A DNA stretch of 64,000 nucleotides from contig JACDOX010000156.1 in assembly GCA_014549065.1 (NCBI GenBank), positions 1,486,538 to 1,550,537 of the forward strand, in the 5' to 3' direction. The notes beneath the pieces were generated by a model that was not told the origin of the DNA, did not search any database, and saw only the letters and a list, made by a program, of their open reading frames with translations. The stretch is from Cardinalis cardinalis. Its lineage: Eukaryota; Chordata; Aves; Passeriformes; Cardinalidae. A program made the translations under genes and the position numbers. Shown one piece after another: positions 1 through 12,892 of this stretch; positions within the stretch are counted from its first letter, which is position 1, and every line of letters starts with the position of its first letter.

Positions 1-409
1 ACCAATAGTTAGGAAATAGAATGTATTGAAATGAAAGATACTTGGCTAACCTTGTCCTTCTCAGTTCTCGCTCCCTCTCCATCCAGCAAACAGAAGGGCA
101 GCTTCCCATGACTCAACCAGGAACAAAAAGAAGGATCATGCATAGCACCACACTGCACAGAAGTATTTCTTTAGTTTCATTTTCTCCAGACTCTTTTATT
201 TCCCTACTTGTCAGCAATGAGGAAAGTGGGAGCAGAGAAATCAGTCTTGCAGCAATAAAAGTACATCACACATCAAATAACCACTGATCATGGTAAAAAG
301 CTGATAACAAAAGAGGTACTTGTAGAAAAAGATCAGTAAATTCCTATACCAGAGACCACGCTAGGTTTCTAAGAAGAAAACTAGAAAGGACGAAGATATG
401 TTTGATGAC
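1..409. other. Unannotated AT-rich DNA, left edge
   Basis: I see no gene, repeat family or RNA here. There is a short open frame at 42-287 on the plus strand, but its composition is unremarkable and there is no splice context, so I treat it as chance. Confidence 0.5.
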
Positions 410-505
410 AAGCGTGGAAGAGAGCCCCTTCGCTGTCCCAGCGCGGCAGCGCCTCCCGGGGCGCCGGAGCACGGCAGAATGGCCAGAGCACCCCGCGAAG
501 GGCAG
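410..505. other. Isolated CpG-rich patch
   Basis: About 95 bases are GC-rich and hold roughly ten CpG dinucleotides, in surroundings that are AT-rich and nearly CpG-free. It is too short to meet the usual CpG-island length. Possible sources are a fragment of a promoter or 5' UTR carried by a retrocopy, a piece of a GC-rich LTR, or a small regulatory element kept unmethylated. A 68-codon minus-strand frame covers it, but nothing in that frame is recognisable. Confidence 0.5.
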
Positions 506-1389
506 CTCCTGCTAGTACAGCACAGCCAGCAGAAATGAGCCTTCTGTGGTTTTTATTCCCCCTCACACTATTTTTATGTCCAGCCACACAACTCTCAGTT
601 GAAAACGAAAATAGATGATCTAACTAATGTTAGCTAGGCAAGTTTTAAGAGTGTAAGTTTTTCTTTGTGCTTGCTTGTAGAATTGCAAACTTCACCTTTC
701 TAGGGTTTGTTCCATCTTCCAGTCTGATGCCTTTTCTTCAAGTTAGAGGGATTCACTGGGCCCTTTGTAATCTTCCCCCGCCCCCCCCCCTTAGGAGAAT
801 CAACACCTTTACCCCTTTTATAGATTTCCCATGTGAATGATGGTAGTTCTCTGAAAGTCAATTCCGAAATCTGTCCTAGCTTTTTCTTTTGCTGCCTCTA
901 GGTATCTTGGCAGACCTTATGTGTTGGAAACAGAGGTGTGTGCTCCAAGAGCATGAAAGGCTTGTCTCTGCCCCAGCTGATCCCTGGGGAGCACAAGGAG
1001 CAAAGCCACCTACATACCAGATCAAAACAGGGGAAATAGAAGGAGCACAGATTTTCTCTTTATGCAATAACTCCTACACTGTTTGAAAGTAATGAGTCAG
1101 CTAAGTTACCTGATATTATAATGTTCTCTCTCAAAATGTAGATTTTAATGTCATCGACCTATGGTGTGCTGGACATTACTCAGCTGAATTCAGAACGCAG
1201 TAGAAACATCACTACAGCTGCAACTTCTAGTTAATATTGGTAATGTGCTCTTACAGAAAACTACTGTTACTGTTTTCAGACATCTCTAACAGTATGTAGC
1301 AGGAATAGGACACATCCTAAGATGTTCCTTACAAATCATTGTAAGCTTTGGATAGTTCTTAATTTCAGGACAGGTAGAAAATGCAAGAG
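506..1389. other. No gene seen; C-tract at 775-790
   Basis: Unique-looking AT-rich sequence. The only simple-sequence feature is a C-tract at 775-790, interrupted by a single G. The opposing short frames at about 876-1086 have no domain or splice support. Confidence 0.5.
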
Positions 1390-1458
1390 GTATTGAGGTT
1401 GAAACTGGATGATCTTGGACATTCCTCACAACCCAAACCAGTCTATGATCCTATGAAA
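1390..1458 (+). mobile_element. CR1 LINE 3' tail fragment
   Basis: The segment reads like the extreme 3' end of avian CR1: a stretch resembling 'ggttgaaactggatgatctt', then 'cacaacccaaaccagtctatgatcctatg'-like sequence, which is the CR1 tail with its short terminal repeat. It is heavily 5' truncated, as most CR1 insertions are, and has no coding content. Confidence 0.65.
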
Positions 1459-2426
1459 AGAAAAGAATAGACATGCAACTGAAAGAAAAGAGGTTGTCCA
1501 GGTACTTCTGCCTGGTAATGTATTTACTTTGTCTTGTACACTTGATTTGAATGGAGAAACTGTCCAGAAAATGCCGTAGATTTAGTGGATTTTATGCATT
1601 TATACTGATATTGAAATCAGACAGATAGAAACTTTCTAATGTAGTTTGGGGTATTAGAAATCAGAAATCTTCTTTGTTCTTAATCTTCTTTAACTGAGTG
1701 CCCTAACATTAGGTAAACAAAGTTTTTGTCATATACGCTAATTATATATTCATTAAATACCCTACTTACTTGATGTATATATATTACTTTACTTTACAGA
1801 GTCACGTCCCTTGTTGAAATTCTTTATATGGTTCTTTGGGATCCTCTTAAGTAGTCTCCAGCATATAGTGTCCTTTCTATGTGGCTGTTCCTTGACCCCT
1901 GCTTTTGAGTAAGTGCAATATCGATGTTTCGCACAACTTCTACTTTGTCAGCCTTGCAGAGCTGAGCTGGCATCCTGCTCACGTTTTGCATGACTTCTGA
2001 TCTGTCTGCTTCTCCAAGGCTACACTGTTCCCTTTATTTGATAAGAGAAAAATGTAGTTTTGTTCTACCACCCATATCAAGTGAGTAAAATGCTGTTCTG
2101 TTCTACTGCCCTTATCAATATGAATAATATGATCATCCACCATTGCAGATTGGTTACTATTAAAAATATAAGAACCTTCACGTTTTGGGGGCATGAGTCA
2201 GATTGCTGAATAGTATGATTTACAACAGACTGTTCCAAAGATAACAATGTCAATGTGTCCCTTTGAGATANCTAAAGCACTTCTTGGTCAGAGCTGAAAC
2301 ACTGATCTGATCCAACACAGTACTTTCTGCAGCCCTGGATTTTTATTTATGCTGTGAAGCAATTGCATTTTTGGTATTTTTAAAAAGAAATCAATCAAAA
2401 TGTAAGGCTACTCTATAAAATCCCTC
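1459..2426. other. No gene seen; small tandem duplication near 2056-2138
   Basis: AT-rich unique sequence. At about 2056-2138 a unit of roughly 40 bases is repeated twice with divergence: both copies carry a 'tgttctac' core, then 'cccatatcaa' in one and 'cccttatcaa' in the other. One undetermined base lies at 2271. Confidence 0.5.
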
Positions 2427-2975
2427 CTATTAGGAGAAAAGGATCAAAAATGGAAGAATGATGAGAAGATGGTAGATTAGCTCAAGTGACTTTGCGGTTG
2501 GGAATGACAAGGCCTGGAGAACAACGGTGTGCGGAGCCCCACATATAATACCTACTGCTGTTTATCTTCTGACTGTTTCGAGAAATAGAATTTCTGTGTA
2601 GGGATGGCATAGGTGTATGAAGAGACTTGGAGGCAGTCTCACAGACCTGCTCAAGAATCCTGTTTTGGGGGAAAGAGGATGAAAGTTCAGAGATCACAAA
2701 AAACTGTGAAGAAATCACAGCATGACGGTAAACTACATGTGCACAGGACCTTGAGAAACCGGTGGAAGCAGCAGAGCCACTGCCTGCCACCTGCCAGCTT
2801 GGACTGAGCCTGACAATGCCTGTGCTCCTGCTTGACTGTCTGTGCTCAGGCATTGCCTTGGGATCACCCTTCTTAGCAAAGTAATGAAATAAACTTACTC
2901 TTTACATTTCAGCTGTGAGTTTGTGGTTGTTCTGGCTGCCTGCCTGTGTCAACTCACGCACGTCCTTCACTTCAC
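2427..2975 (+). repeat. LTR-like repeat, copy A of a tandem pair
   Basis: This block is related to the block at 3035-3545. Shared landmarks in the same order are a start like 'aaaaggatcaaaaatg', 'gctcaa.gtgac', 'ttactgctg.ttatc', 'ctcacagacc', a polyadenylation signal in 'taatgaaataaac' (about 2884-2896), 'catttcagct', and an end like 'tgtcaactcac'. A poly(A) signal about 25 bases before a conserved block, and no coding potential, fit the R-U5 part of an LTR. I cannot name the family. A 123-codon minus-strand frame runs across it and is probably chance. Confidence 0.5.
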
Positions 2976-3034
2976 ACAGTATTTTGAAAACATATTTCAT
3001 CTCAGTTAATACAGCGTTTGGCAACTAGAGTAAT

Positions 3035-3545
3035 ATTATTGGGAGGAAAAGGTTAAAAATGCAAGATTTGATGAGGAGGATGATAGGTTTGCTCAAAGTG
3101 ACCTTGTGGCTGGGCAGACTAAGAATATCCATGATGGAAATTTCACATATTTACTGCTGATTATCCTCAGTCTGTTTTGAGAAGCAGAACTTCTATAGAG
3201 ATAGTATAGAAGCTATCAGAAACTTAAGAGGCACCTCTCACAGACCGTCTTGAGTGTCCTGCTGGGAAAGAGATCAAAAATCTCAGTGTTCACAGAAGCA
3301 GAGCACTGTGATAAGCTGCACGTGTGTGAGGCGTGGTGGTATCCCGGGGCAAGCAGAGGGTCCCCTGCCACACTGGGGTTGGACCAAGCCTAACTGTGCC
3401 TGCAACCCTGTTTTCTGCGTTTCTACAGCACAGTGCTGTGTAGGGACTCCTCAGCTGGTGACCTAATGAAATAAATCTACTCGTTGCATTTCAGCTATGG
3501 TTTGGCGACCACCTTGGTTACTTGCACGTATCAATTCACATGAAA
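3035..3545 (+). repeat. LTR-like repeat, copy B of a tandem pair
   Basis: Direct-orientation relative of the block at 2427-2975, offset by roughly 600 bases and clearly diverged. It repeats the same order of landmarks, including 'aaaaggttaaaaatg' at the left, 'taatgaaataaat' with a poly(A) signal near 3465-3477, 'gcatttcagct', and 'gtatcaattcac' at the right. Only about 60-80 bases separate the blocks, far too little for a retroviral interior. This is therefore a tandem solo-LTR arrangement, a duplicated unique segment, or an array remnant. Confidence 0.5.
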
Positions 3546-4589
3546 ATACGAGAGGGTTTTGATCTCACATTTATCTAAACAAGAATATGTAACTTGTCCT
3601 TTGAATAACCTGATTTGAAGTTTTCTTGATCTGAGCCATACTTTGAGTTTATAGGGTTTATTCTAATCCAGCTTCATTTACAAACATACTATTATTATTA
3701 TTTCTCAATTCCTGTATTCACATAATTGTGAGCTGAGTATTTAATTAAGGCCAAAAAATGCATAAAATATTTCTTCTGCAATAGCAAAATACATTTTCCT
3801 CCTGAGTCCAAGTAATGCAATCATTTGGGTAGTTTGTAATAAGTCAATTTTGACAGATGTGAAACTAAGAATCAAAGTAACATTGGGGCCAGGGCAGAAA
3901 AGGAATGTCTTAACAGGGAATTTATTTTAAAACAAATAACCACTGGAAAAATAACTAATACAAACTGATGCTGATTACATAAACATCACACTAGACTACT
4001 TTAAAAATTTTTTCCTCTGTAAAAATAGCGTCTTGGAGGCCCGATGAGAAAAAGTCCTCAAGTGTACATTTTTATACACTGGATCTGGGTATCCATTTTG
4101 CTTTCAGAGAAGTAAAGAGCTGCTTACCTGTTGTACTTGCTTAGCACCTACACAGCTGGAGTAGTTTATGCCTGGCAAGCTTATCAGTATTGTAAAATAC
4201 AATAACGTTGTCCAAGGTCAACAGTGGTTTATTTAATGAAGGATTGTTGGCCATCAGTGAATTCTCTTGAGGAAGCAGACTTACCCACTGAAAAAGGCTC
4301 AGACTTACTTAGCTAATCTTTTTAGTATCAAATTTTAAAAGCACATATTGCTTTGATTCACATATATAGTTCTTTCATTCTGTAGTCATAATGTACTCCT
4401 GAGTTAGAGAAATTACACTTTCCCTCTCTTTTTACTAGCTTTATCTGCCATTTTATTTCCATCATCAGCTGAAGAATCATTTTAAACACAGATTTTTTTG
4501 AAAGATTCCTGTAAGCCCCATAGGTCCCGTGAAGTAAGGTCCTGCAGATGCAAGGTACAGACAATTAGCTGGAGATTGGCTGCCTTTGA
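3546..4589. other. No gene seen
   Basis: AT-rich sequence without recognisable repeat family, exon or RNA gene. Short frames here have no supporting features. Confidence 0.5.
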
Positions 4590-5240
4590 CTGTGACAAGG
4601 AGTACTGTTGGTGAGCTCTCCTGTCAGGAACTGCTTTCCCCAACACCCCACATTGAATTGATCTGCCTCAACAATTACAATCTTCTACTAACATGGCATC
4701 TTGAAATTAAACTTACTCTAGATCATCAATCTTGCAGAATACTCCTAGTGTGGGTAGCTTGGAGCGCAAGCTGCAGGTTGTGCTCTGGCTGGTGGGAAAC
4801 AGCTGCAGCCTCAAATAACGAGCTTTGAAGGCACACTGACCTCCTGCCTAAGTGTTGTATTGCATTCAGTACACCTAACAAAGGGCACAGTCCTGGAATG
4901 CCAGCCATCACCCAGAGCCTCTTCAGGGCCCAGTGAACAGTGAGAAGACCTCAGACTAAATGAAACCATTGGACCAAGAGGCACATTAAAAGGACATGAA
5001 GGGTGTGTGAAGAGAGTGTGCAATGACTGCAAAGGTCAGGGATTTCTTTATTCAAGGTCCCTCCTGGGGCACCCAGACAGTGCTCTTATTTTATTGCTTC
5101 TCCACAATTTATTACTTAGAAGAACCAGAGGTCTCCCTCTGCTGTGGGAGCCCAGGGTCAAACTAGGAACAGAAACTTGTCAGACAGTGTGGGTGTGAGA
5201 TGTGGAAAGAGTCAAACAGCCCCATCGGTTCACTGGAGCC
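4590..5240. repeat. Possible old LTR or other retroelement segment
   Basis: This stretch is less AT-rich than its flanks, with clustered CA/TG-rich motifs. It has a TATA-like 'cattaaaagg' near 4986 on the plus strand and, on the minus strand, two AATAAA-type signals in the 5090-5120 area. That mix resembles a decayed LTR, but I find no clean termini or target duplication and cannot fix the orientation. It could equally be unique regulatory or spacer DNA. Confidence 0.22.
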
Positions 5241-5539
5241 ACTCACTGCAAAGGGGCTTTGGTCCCGCCATCTAAAACCTTGGATGGTGTGACTCTGACT
5301 CCCAGAGTTACATCTGAATGACCACACAAGAGAATGGCTTTAGCAATCAGAATATGTCTGCAATGTCAATATTTGAAAGATAATTTTGAGTAAAATTTAA
5401 CCAAAACCAGCTCAGCTAACAAGGAAAGAGGTTCTGCTGCATTTTATATTCACAAATAACTAGGGACTTTTTGGAAATGTGAATCTGGAAGTGTCATGAA
5501 TGAATGTCTTAAGATCTCTGTGTGATTGAGTGTTTCAAG

Positions 5540-6750
5540 AGCAGCCTTGCCTACAGTGACCATGTGATTGTGGACTTAGGCTCCTGAGGCCAGTGAGGAG
5601 GATAAAAAGGAAGATAATAACTCTAGACTTCAGGAGATCAGACTCTGGCCTCTCCAAAGATCTGGTTGGAAGGGTGCTGTGGGATGATGTTCTGAAGGGA
5701 AGACAGGCATGAGATAGCTGGTTAATGTTCAAGGGTTGCCTCCTCCAAACTCAAAAGCAGTGCCTCCAGGCAAAAATGCCAGGAGGCCTGCATGGATGAC
5801 CAAACTCAAACACAAAAAGGAAGCAGTTTGGCCAGTTTGCTTCTGGCCAAACTCAAACACAAAAAGGAAGCATATAGAAGATGGAAGCAAGGACAGATAA
5901 ACTTAGAGGAATACAGAAATACTGTCCAAACATCAAAGGAGGGAATTAGGGCAGCAAAAGTCCAAATAGACTTTAATGCAGCAAGGATGTCAAAGACAAG
6001 AAGGGAGAGTACATTTAATAAGTACATATAATAAGTATATATAGTAAATGTATGTAAATGTATAAGTGTGCATAGATGATCAAAAGGTAGGGCTCCATTG
6101 CAAAAAGGAGCCTGGTTATGCAGGACATGGAAAAGGCTGAATTGTTGAATGATGCTCAGTCTTTACTAGAGAGGATGGCCTTTGGAGTTCTCAGATTGCA
6201 GAGACCATGGCAGAAGTCTGGAGCAAGAGAGATGTACCCTTTTTGGAAGAGAATCAGGTAATACTTAACTAAACTGGACTTACAGAAATTCCACATGCTA
6301 TCACACCACTGTGAGGCCACTCCCAAAAATCCTTCATTGTGGCAACTAGAAGTGTCTGATGACTGAAAACTGGAAGAGCTGGGACTGTTCTGCTGGACAA
6401 AAGAAAGGTGAAGGGGAATCTTATCAATGGATACAAACATCCCAAGGGAAGGTACGAAGAAGATGGGCCCAGGCTCAGTAATGCTCAGTAACAGGCCGAA
6501 AGACAATGAAAAACTGAAACACTGAAGGGTTCCTCTGAACATCAGGAAACATTTCTATATTGTAAGGTTGATTAAGCACTGGCACAGATTGCTTAGGGAG
6601 GTTATGGAGTCTCCATTTTTGGAGATATTCAAAAACCAACTGGACATGATCCAGAGCAACACTCTAGGTGGCCCTGCTTGAGCAGGAATGCTGGACTAGA
6701 TGACCTCAAGAGATTTCTTCCAGTGTCAACCAGTCTGTGATTCTCCCATT
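5540..6750 (+). mobile_element. CR1 LINE, internally deleted, with ORF2 endonuclease/RT remnants
   Basis: Plus-strand CR1. The left part (about 5540-5790) encodes the C-terminal end of the endonuclease region ('AYSDH'-like). The frame at 5792-6031 gives the ORF2 linker before the reverse transcriptase, with motifs such as KLKHKKEAYRRWKQGQ and EEYRNTVQ. About 6090-6310 matches the next part of ORF2 (lysine-rich, then 'VWSKEDV.LVEE.Q'-like after frame repair in the reader's eye). The catalytic RT core is missing. From about 6400 to 6745 the sequence is the CR1 3' region, ending in a 'ctgtgattct' tail. Several stops and frameshifts make it inactive. It contains a short direct duplication (5800-5826 and about 5847-5872). 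Confidence 0.87.
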
Positions 6751-9700
6751 CTGAGAAATACAATGCAGAGGTTTGGATCTCCTCCTGACCTACTTAAGTG
6801 ATTTTGGATACCAAAAATGGACTCATTGTTCTTGTGAGACTCTGCTTCCCACCCAGCCTGGAAAGGCAGAAACAACTTTTTTTAGGCTCCATTGGTATTC
6901 AGTTGCTCAGCTAAAACAATAAAAAATCAAAATTAAAAATAAAGATAAATATTAGCACAAAAATGCAGACCCAAGTAATGCTAGGCTGCAAACTTACATG
7001 GGTGTGTCCTATGTAAAGCAGCCCATAATTCCCAGTACAGAATTGCCGGGGTCATGAGGAAGCAGTGCTTCCCTGAGAAAAGTGATGAAGCAGACTGCAT
7101 CACATTTAGATTTTTCAAAGTGGTATGAGGACTCCTGCAGTTTGCACTCCACAGTGTAAAATACATTTATATACTACCAGAGGATTTGTGATTGTGAACT
7201 GTACACAGGATTAATTATCAAATAAGAAATACTGTTGAGCTGATGAGTGCTAATGACAGTATGAAATCTCATATTAATTTTATAGCAATTATAACTTTAG
7301 GAATGGTTTTAACATTTTAAAGCAGAAAGGCTGGCTACTTTAACAATGATCCTTGTGGGTCCCTTCCAGTTCAGAATATTCTTTACCTCCTCTTTGCTGA
7401 GCTATTGTGTTTATACAATATTAGCACTTAATGCTCCTATTACCACAAATGCATTCTTCAGCACAATGCCACATCCAATATGTTAGAAATAGTGCCAAAC
7501 AAGGGAGAGTTTAATTGAAAAGTAGCAAAACAGGATTACTGCCTCTTCATTTACAGATTTGCGTAGCGAAGGACAACTAATTTTCCTTACTCTTTACATA
7601 CAGCTTTCATGAGGCAGAATTTATTTGGGACATATTACTGAGCATATTTCCTTATTTTTCTTATTCAGTTTAGGTGTATAGAGATAAGAGATCACCGAAA
7701 TCATTAAGATCAGCAAACTCCTTAGGCATATATTTTCTGGCCCCATTAAGATTCTAGAGTGAAATGACGTCAATTAAATTCCATTTTTACTTGATCTGTA
7801 TGATTAGCTGTGAGATAAGGATCCCATAGGAAATGTGGAAAAACTTTATATTCACCTCTGTGTACAGAGGTTACTTTTTGGTTAGCTGGTCAGCACTGGT
7901 TGCGGTTTCTGTAAAGCTCAGTAACTGTGTGAATGCTATTAAAATATGTTGTGTTTTGAGCAAATGGTTGAGGTCTCCAGTCCACAGCATTTTGAAATAG
8001 TTCACATTTGTGATGAACAACTGGCCTTTTGAAAAAAAAAAAGCAAAATCCTCCACATACTAACCAAAAAAATAGTTCCCTTTCTCCCATATTTTCTCTG
8101 TATCCTCCCCTTCCCAGATACAAACTACAATTTAAATACAGAAACAACATCACATTGAGAAGATTTTTTTTTCCCCCCAGGGAACTCCTTCTTTCCATAG
8201 GTAGTAGGCATAGCTACAAAAGTAATGTATTAGGAAAATTATATATTTTAAATTGTAAAGTACAGTTATTCTTTGTGACATACTAGTGATATATTGTACT
8301 GGCTTCACAATAGTGACATTTAAAGTGCAACACCTATGAAGAAAGGGTAATAGAAATACTTATCATACTTCCTAAACATGTATCCTGCTTTTCACTCACA
8401 GTTCTCAAGCTGTGATGAAGTAGGAGGGTATGTAGCAGATGGATTACTTCCTGAAATTGCCAGGGTGTCCAAAGAAAGAAGGGCATGGGCTGTTCCTCCT
8501 AAACTACCCATGCCACACTGCAGCCCCCATAGGGGATGGCTAGGCAACTTCTCCAGCTTATTTTCCAGGTTCCTTGGATACTTCCGACTATCTAACTCAG
8601 CTAAAAACCAGCATTGGCTCTGAACCTCCCACATTTCCTCTTTTCTCTGAGAAATTATTTTCTCATATCGACTGATTGAATGTGTTGTTTTCATGGCCCT
8701 GCAAAAGATACACTGTGTGTCTTACTAGGAGAATAAAGGTGGGATGTAACAATCTTCTCTTACTCGTGGTTAGAAGCATCCCTGACACTCAATTAGTGAT
8801 CATTACCAAAGCAGACCTACAGGAACACCACATTTTTAGCTCTGTTCGTTCTAAAGTCAGTGAAATAGTTTGGTTTTCTGATTAATTCCAGAACTTGAGC
8901 ATAATCTAGGAAAATGCTGAATAAACTAGCAAGCATGAAATCCAGAGATACTGCTGAAGTTTAATTCTATTCACATGAAAATTCACCACAAACTGACAAC
9001 TTACCACCATACATCTGCATTTTAATTTTATTCACCTTTTTCCATATTCACAGCTCTGTCAGAGATTAATGAGTTGCTCAGTTCCTACTTCACCTCTTTC
9101 CATAAAAATACTACATATGCCAATTAATAGGAAACTGAAAAAAACAAAACCAACCAACCAACCAAAAATAACCTTATTCTCATTTCCTTTTCTTCTTTGA
9201 GATGGTCCTGAAAACCCATCTGTTCTGGGAAGTACTCCTTCTTGGAGCCAGATGCCTTCTTGGCTTGTGCTTTATTTACTTGTGTGCCTTTAATTGAAAG
9301 CTCTTTGCCAGCAGGCCTGCAAATCATTTATTATGCCACCTTTATTGGAAATGGCTGCATTTACTCTAATAGCACTACTAGTTCTGTATTGTTCTGTGTC
9401 ACAGAGAAGAAAGAAATGTGCCATGAAGCTGCTCAACAGCCTACTACAATGTGAGTCTTGTAACACAACTTCACAGCAGTCAAATTGCAGCAATCATGCT
9501 CATGTAATGGTAGTTGTGAACAGAAGTCATGACACCTGCAAGGGTAATGACAGTATCTCGAGTTATTTTTTTATTTTTCTATAATGGAAGAGTAGAGATT
9601 AATGTGGCAGTTTCTTACTGAGCGTTTTCTGTTTCAATTATATGTACAGTTTACTTAGGCAGAGCAATGGTGTAACCACACTGCTTTGCTCAACACGTGA

Positions 9701-12621
9701 GGCAGCTTAGTGATTAGAAAACAGGGAGAAAAATCACAAGGGACAAAGTCCTGTGATTGCTGGAGTCCAAGAAAAAACCCTATTGGTTTTAATGGAAAAC
9801 CAGAAAGCCTGTGTAATGTAATCCACAAATCTGAAAGAAATTGATTAACACTAGATATTAGTATTTTGCCTTTTATACTTCAGTATTATTATCAATAATG
9901 TGACAGGGGAAAATGTCAAGCTTATCAAAGCCTTTCACTTTGATTGTAAAATTGGACTTCTTTTAATATGATTACGACTTCTTACCATGACATCTATGAT
10001 AATCCAGTGGTTTAGTTATAGCTATGATCATCCATCATCTAATGAATCTTTATACCTTATTTGACTATGTTTCCAATGGCACACAGAAAAGGAACAGCGA
10101 AACTGAAACGGCAAGAGAGTCTTAACAGAAATATTACCCAATGCTTAAATAAAACAAATTATGAAATAAAACATTTTAAATAATGAAACTATTCTGTTTC
10201 AAAATGTGAAGCAGATTCCTGTGGGACATACCCAAAGCATATAGTCCATGTGGGTAAAAAACATAGCTGTTTACAAAACAGATCGAAATTATTACAGCAG
10301 TCATCTAATTAAATCTCCCAGTAGATAACAATTTACTCTGATCACTACATTAAATCCTTAACTACAGAGTCATGGTAGACAATTCAATGTAATTGCAAAA
10401 CACCTTGCAGCAGCAAGACACCTCTCTCAACATCAATCAAGAAACCTATATTAGTCACTTCCTGTTGTAAAAATCTGATAAGAATAGTACTTGTTGATTC
10501 CCAACAAGTTATTTAACCTTTGGATGATGATTGCCTGCCTCAGACAACAGGATGTATCCTTTGCAAGGAAAAATGATAGCTGTGCATCATGTTCTTGGAA
10601 TGGATTATAAACTGAAAGGGTTTAAAATCTTTTACAGGTGGGTGATCAACTGGATTATCTCTTCATAAACCTTGACATGTTCCATCTGTTTCCATAATTT
10701 CACTGAGGCTCTTGGAGACCACATAGTTGCTGATAGAAGTACTACTGGAAAAACAGACTTTGCTACAACTGTACACAACCCCTTCTGTTAATCAAGGCTT
10801 GTCTGCAGAAGCTACAAGCTTACGTCCCTTGTGCTACTTGTAGACATAAACTCTTTCTGGTTGTCTTTCTAGCCATGAGAGCCTCATGTCTTCAGAAGCA
10901 GTAACAGCTTGGACTCAACATCACACTTCCTCTTTTGAGCTTTTCCTAATGCTGCCCACTGGAATTGGGGTTTGAGCTATCGAGCAGCCCTTCTTGCAAC
11001 CTCTAGTCTAGGCTACTACCTGTGGTCCCCAGCAGGTAGGTGCTGTTTAAGCAATACTGGGTACATGTAGTCACAGGTTCACATGCTTCCCTGACAGCCT
11101 TCCTGACAGCCTTCTTGATCCCAGCAAGAATGATCCTCTGAGCACATACAAGAGTGGCAACCTAATTTCTCCCTTGCATAATTTCTCCTGCTCCCTTTCC
11201 CCTAACTCTTTGCGCAGCGCCACAAAAGACAGAAGTGTTGAGAGGATTTTGCATAGCCTATGCATCCCAGAGGAACATCTGCTGTTTTGCTTGTGGGTCT
11301 TCTTTGCACACCTGTGAGCCTGCAGAATTCACTGTGCAGCTTATTCCCTACAATTATCTAAATAAATTTCATTCCTAAAGACTGAGGAATCCATGGACAA
11401 AAAAACTCCAAAGTAACACAATAAAATCCAAATCTATAAAACAAACTCCCTCCAAAAAACCCCCAAACCCCCTATTCATCTCAGTCGTACAAACACTGCA
11501 AAATGAAATGTATCACGGCTTTGAAAATTCCTGCCCTTTTCTCTTGTAAACATCTGCAACACCAATAGATTAAAAGATTGACACCCAATAACACAAAGCA
11601 GTTTCAGTGTGCTGAAGGGAGAGCTGCTCACAAGAGCAGTGCCATGGCAACTGGAAATCTGCCACCTCCTATAAAGCCTGGAGGTGAGACAGGGAGGGTG
11701 GAGCTGACAGGTTTTCTGCAGAAAACCAGGAGAAGCAGCAGGACCCGGGGACATCTGTGCAGGGCCATGACACCTGCAGCCACACAATGGTCTCACTGTC
11801 CATGGAACTCTGCATCAGAAAAAATTACAGGATCACTGTCTTCATATCCCAGCTGGATTATTATGGGGACCATGGTAAGAGTCCTGTTTTGACTTTAAAT
11901 TGGAATTTAAGGAGCACATTTTAACACTCAGGTATTCACACCTTACCACACAGAATTTAGCTTGATGGCCTCATAAGAATTCCCTCTGCATTCAGGTAGC
12001 CAGACTACATGAGTATTATTTCAGAAATGTTGCCTCCAAACAGATGAATACTTCAAAATTATTCAAAATTATGTCACTCTACCACTCTACCATCACAGCC
12101 TTTGCTGATTAGTTGTGCCTGATGACTGGGATAATAGTTTATCACTTTTCCAGAAGACAAAAGGTTATGCTTATATTGAGAGTAAAAGTGGATTTTTCCT
12201 CTGCTTATTTTCCTGATATGCTTACTTTCTGTGCTAGGAAAATGGCGCCGTCCTCTCTGCCAAAGCTTTGCTCTTCCAGTAAAGCTGCTAGTCTCCTTTG
12301 AGATATTCAGTTCCCTACTTACTAATACTTGAAAACTGTAGGATTTATTAGAAAATGAAAGTTGATCAATTCCTACTTTACCTAAAACAAAATGTTTCAG
12401 GAACATTATCTATTCTATGCCAGTTGCACCTGCTGAATATTTGGGAAATGTAACATGACACTGGCTACCTTGAGCTGAGAATGGGGAGGAAAGAAATATA
12501 AACTTTGAGTATCTCAAGGCTGCCTTTATTTTCATAAATATTTTCTACTTTCCCAAAGCAGGTAGGTTTCTCTAGGTAGTCCCATGCACATATGCAAAGA
12601 AGGGTTTAAAGATTTCCTAAA
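6751..12621. other. Long gene-free stretch; short CR1-like tail, (CCAA) repeat, possible LTR-like end
   Basis: I see no supported exon or RNA. At about 7330-7382 there is a short plus-strand CR1-like tail ('gatccttgtgggtcccttccagttcagaatattct'), weak because only about 50 bases match. A CCAA/CAAC simple repeat lies at about 9146-9165. The part from about 10630 to 11380 is richer in C/T and ends with 'ctaaataaatttc' (AATAAA at 11361), which could be a decayed LTR, but no termini are visible. The opposing frames at 11476-11892 have no recognised domain. Confidence 0.4.
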
Positions 12622-12738
12622 TGAAATCACAGAATTAACTAGGTTGGAAAAGACCTTGGAGACCATCAGGTCCAACCTATGAAATATGTACTCTTTGTAG
12701 TTTTCTTACATGCAGCTCAGTGCCACCACAAGAAGAAA
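12622..12738 (-). mobile_element. CR1 LINE 3' fragment, minus strand
   Basis: The plus strand reads 'aatcacagaattaactaggttggaaaagaccttggagaccatcaggtccaacc', which is the reverse complement of an avian CR1 3' end. About 60 bases match strongly and the rest is diverged. It has no coding part. Confidence 0.72.
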
Positions 12739-12892
12739 TGGAGAAGAAGAAAACCACAAGTTACAGCCCAGAGTTATTACTCTGGATACCAAAATATTGT
12801 GTTTTATAACATGTATCAATAAAATCATGATAATTTTAGCCTCTTTTCATCCCTTTCACATGCTTCTCTAAATTATATCTCTATATTATATC

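Noticed and set aside
2482..2853. 123-codon minus-strand gene
   Set aside because: It overlaps the LTR-like block, and the related block at 3035-3545 does not preserve the frame.
6156..6542. 128-codon minus-strand frame
   Set aside because: It is antisense to a plus-strand CR1 copy.
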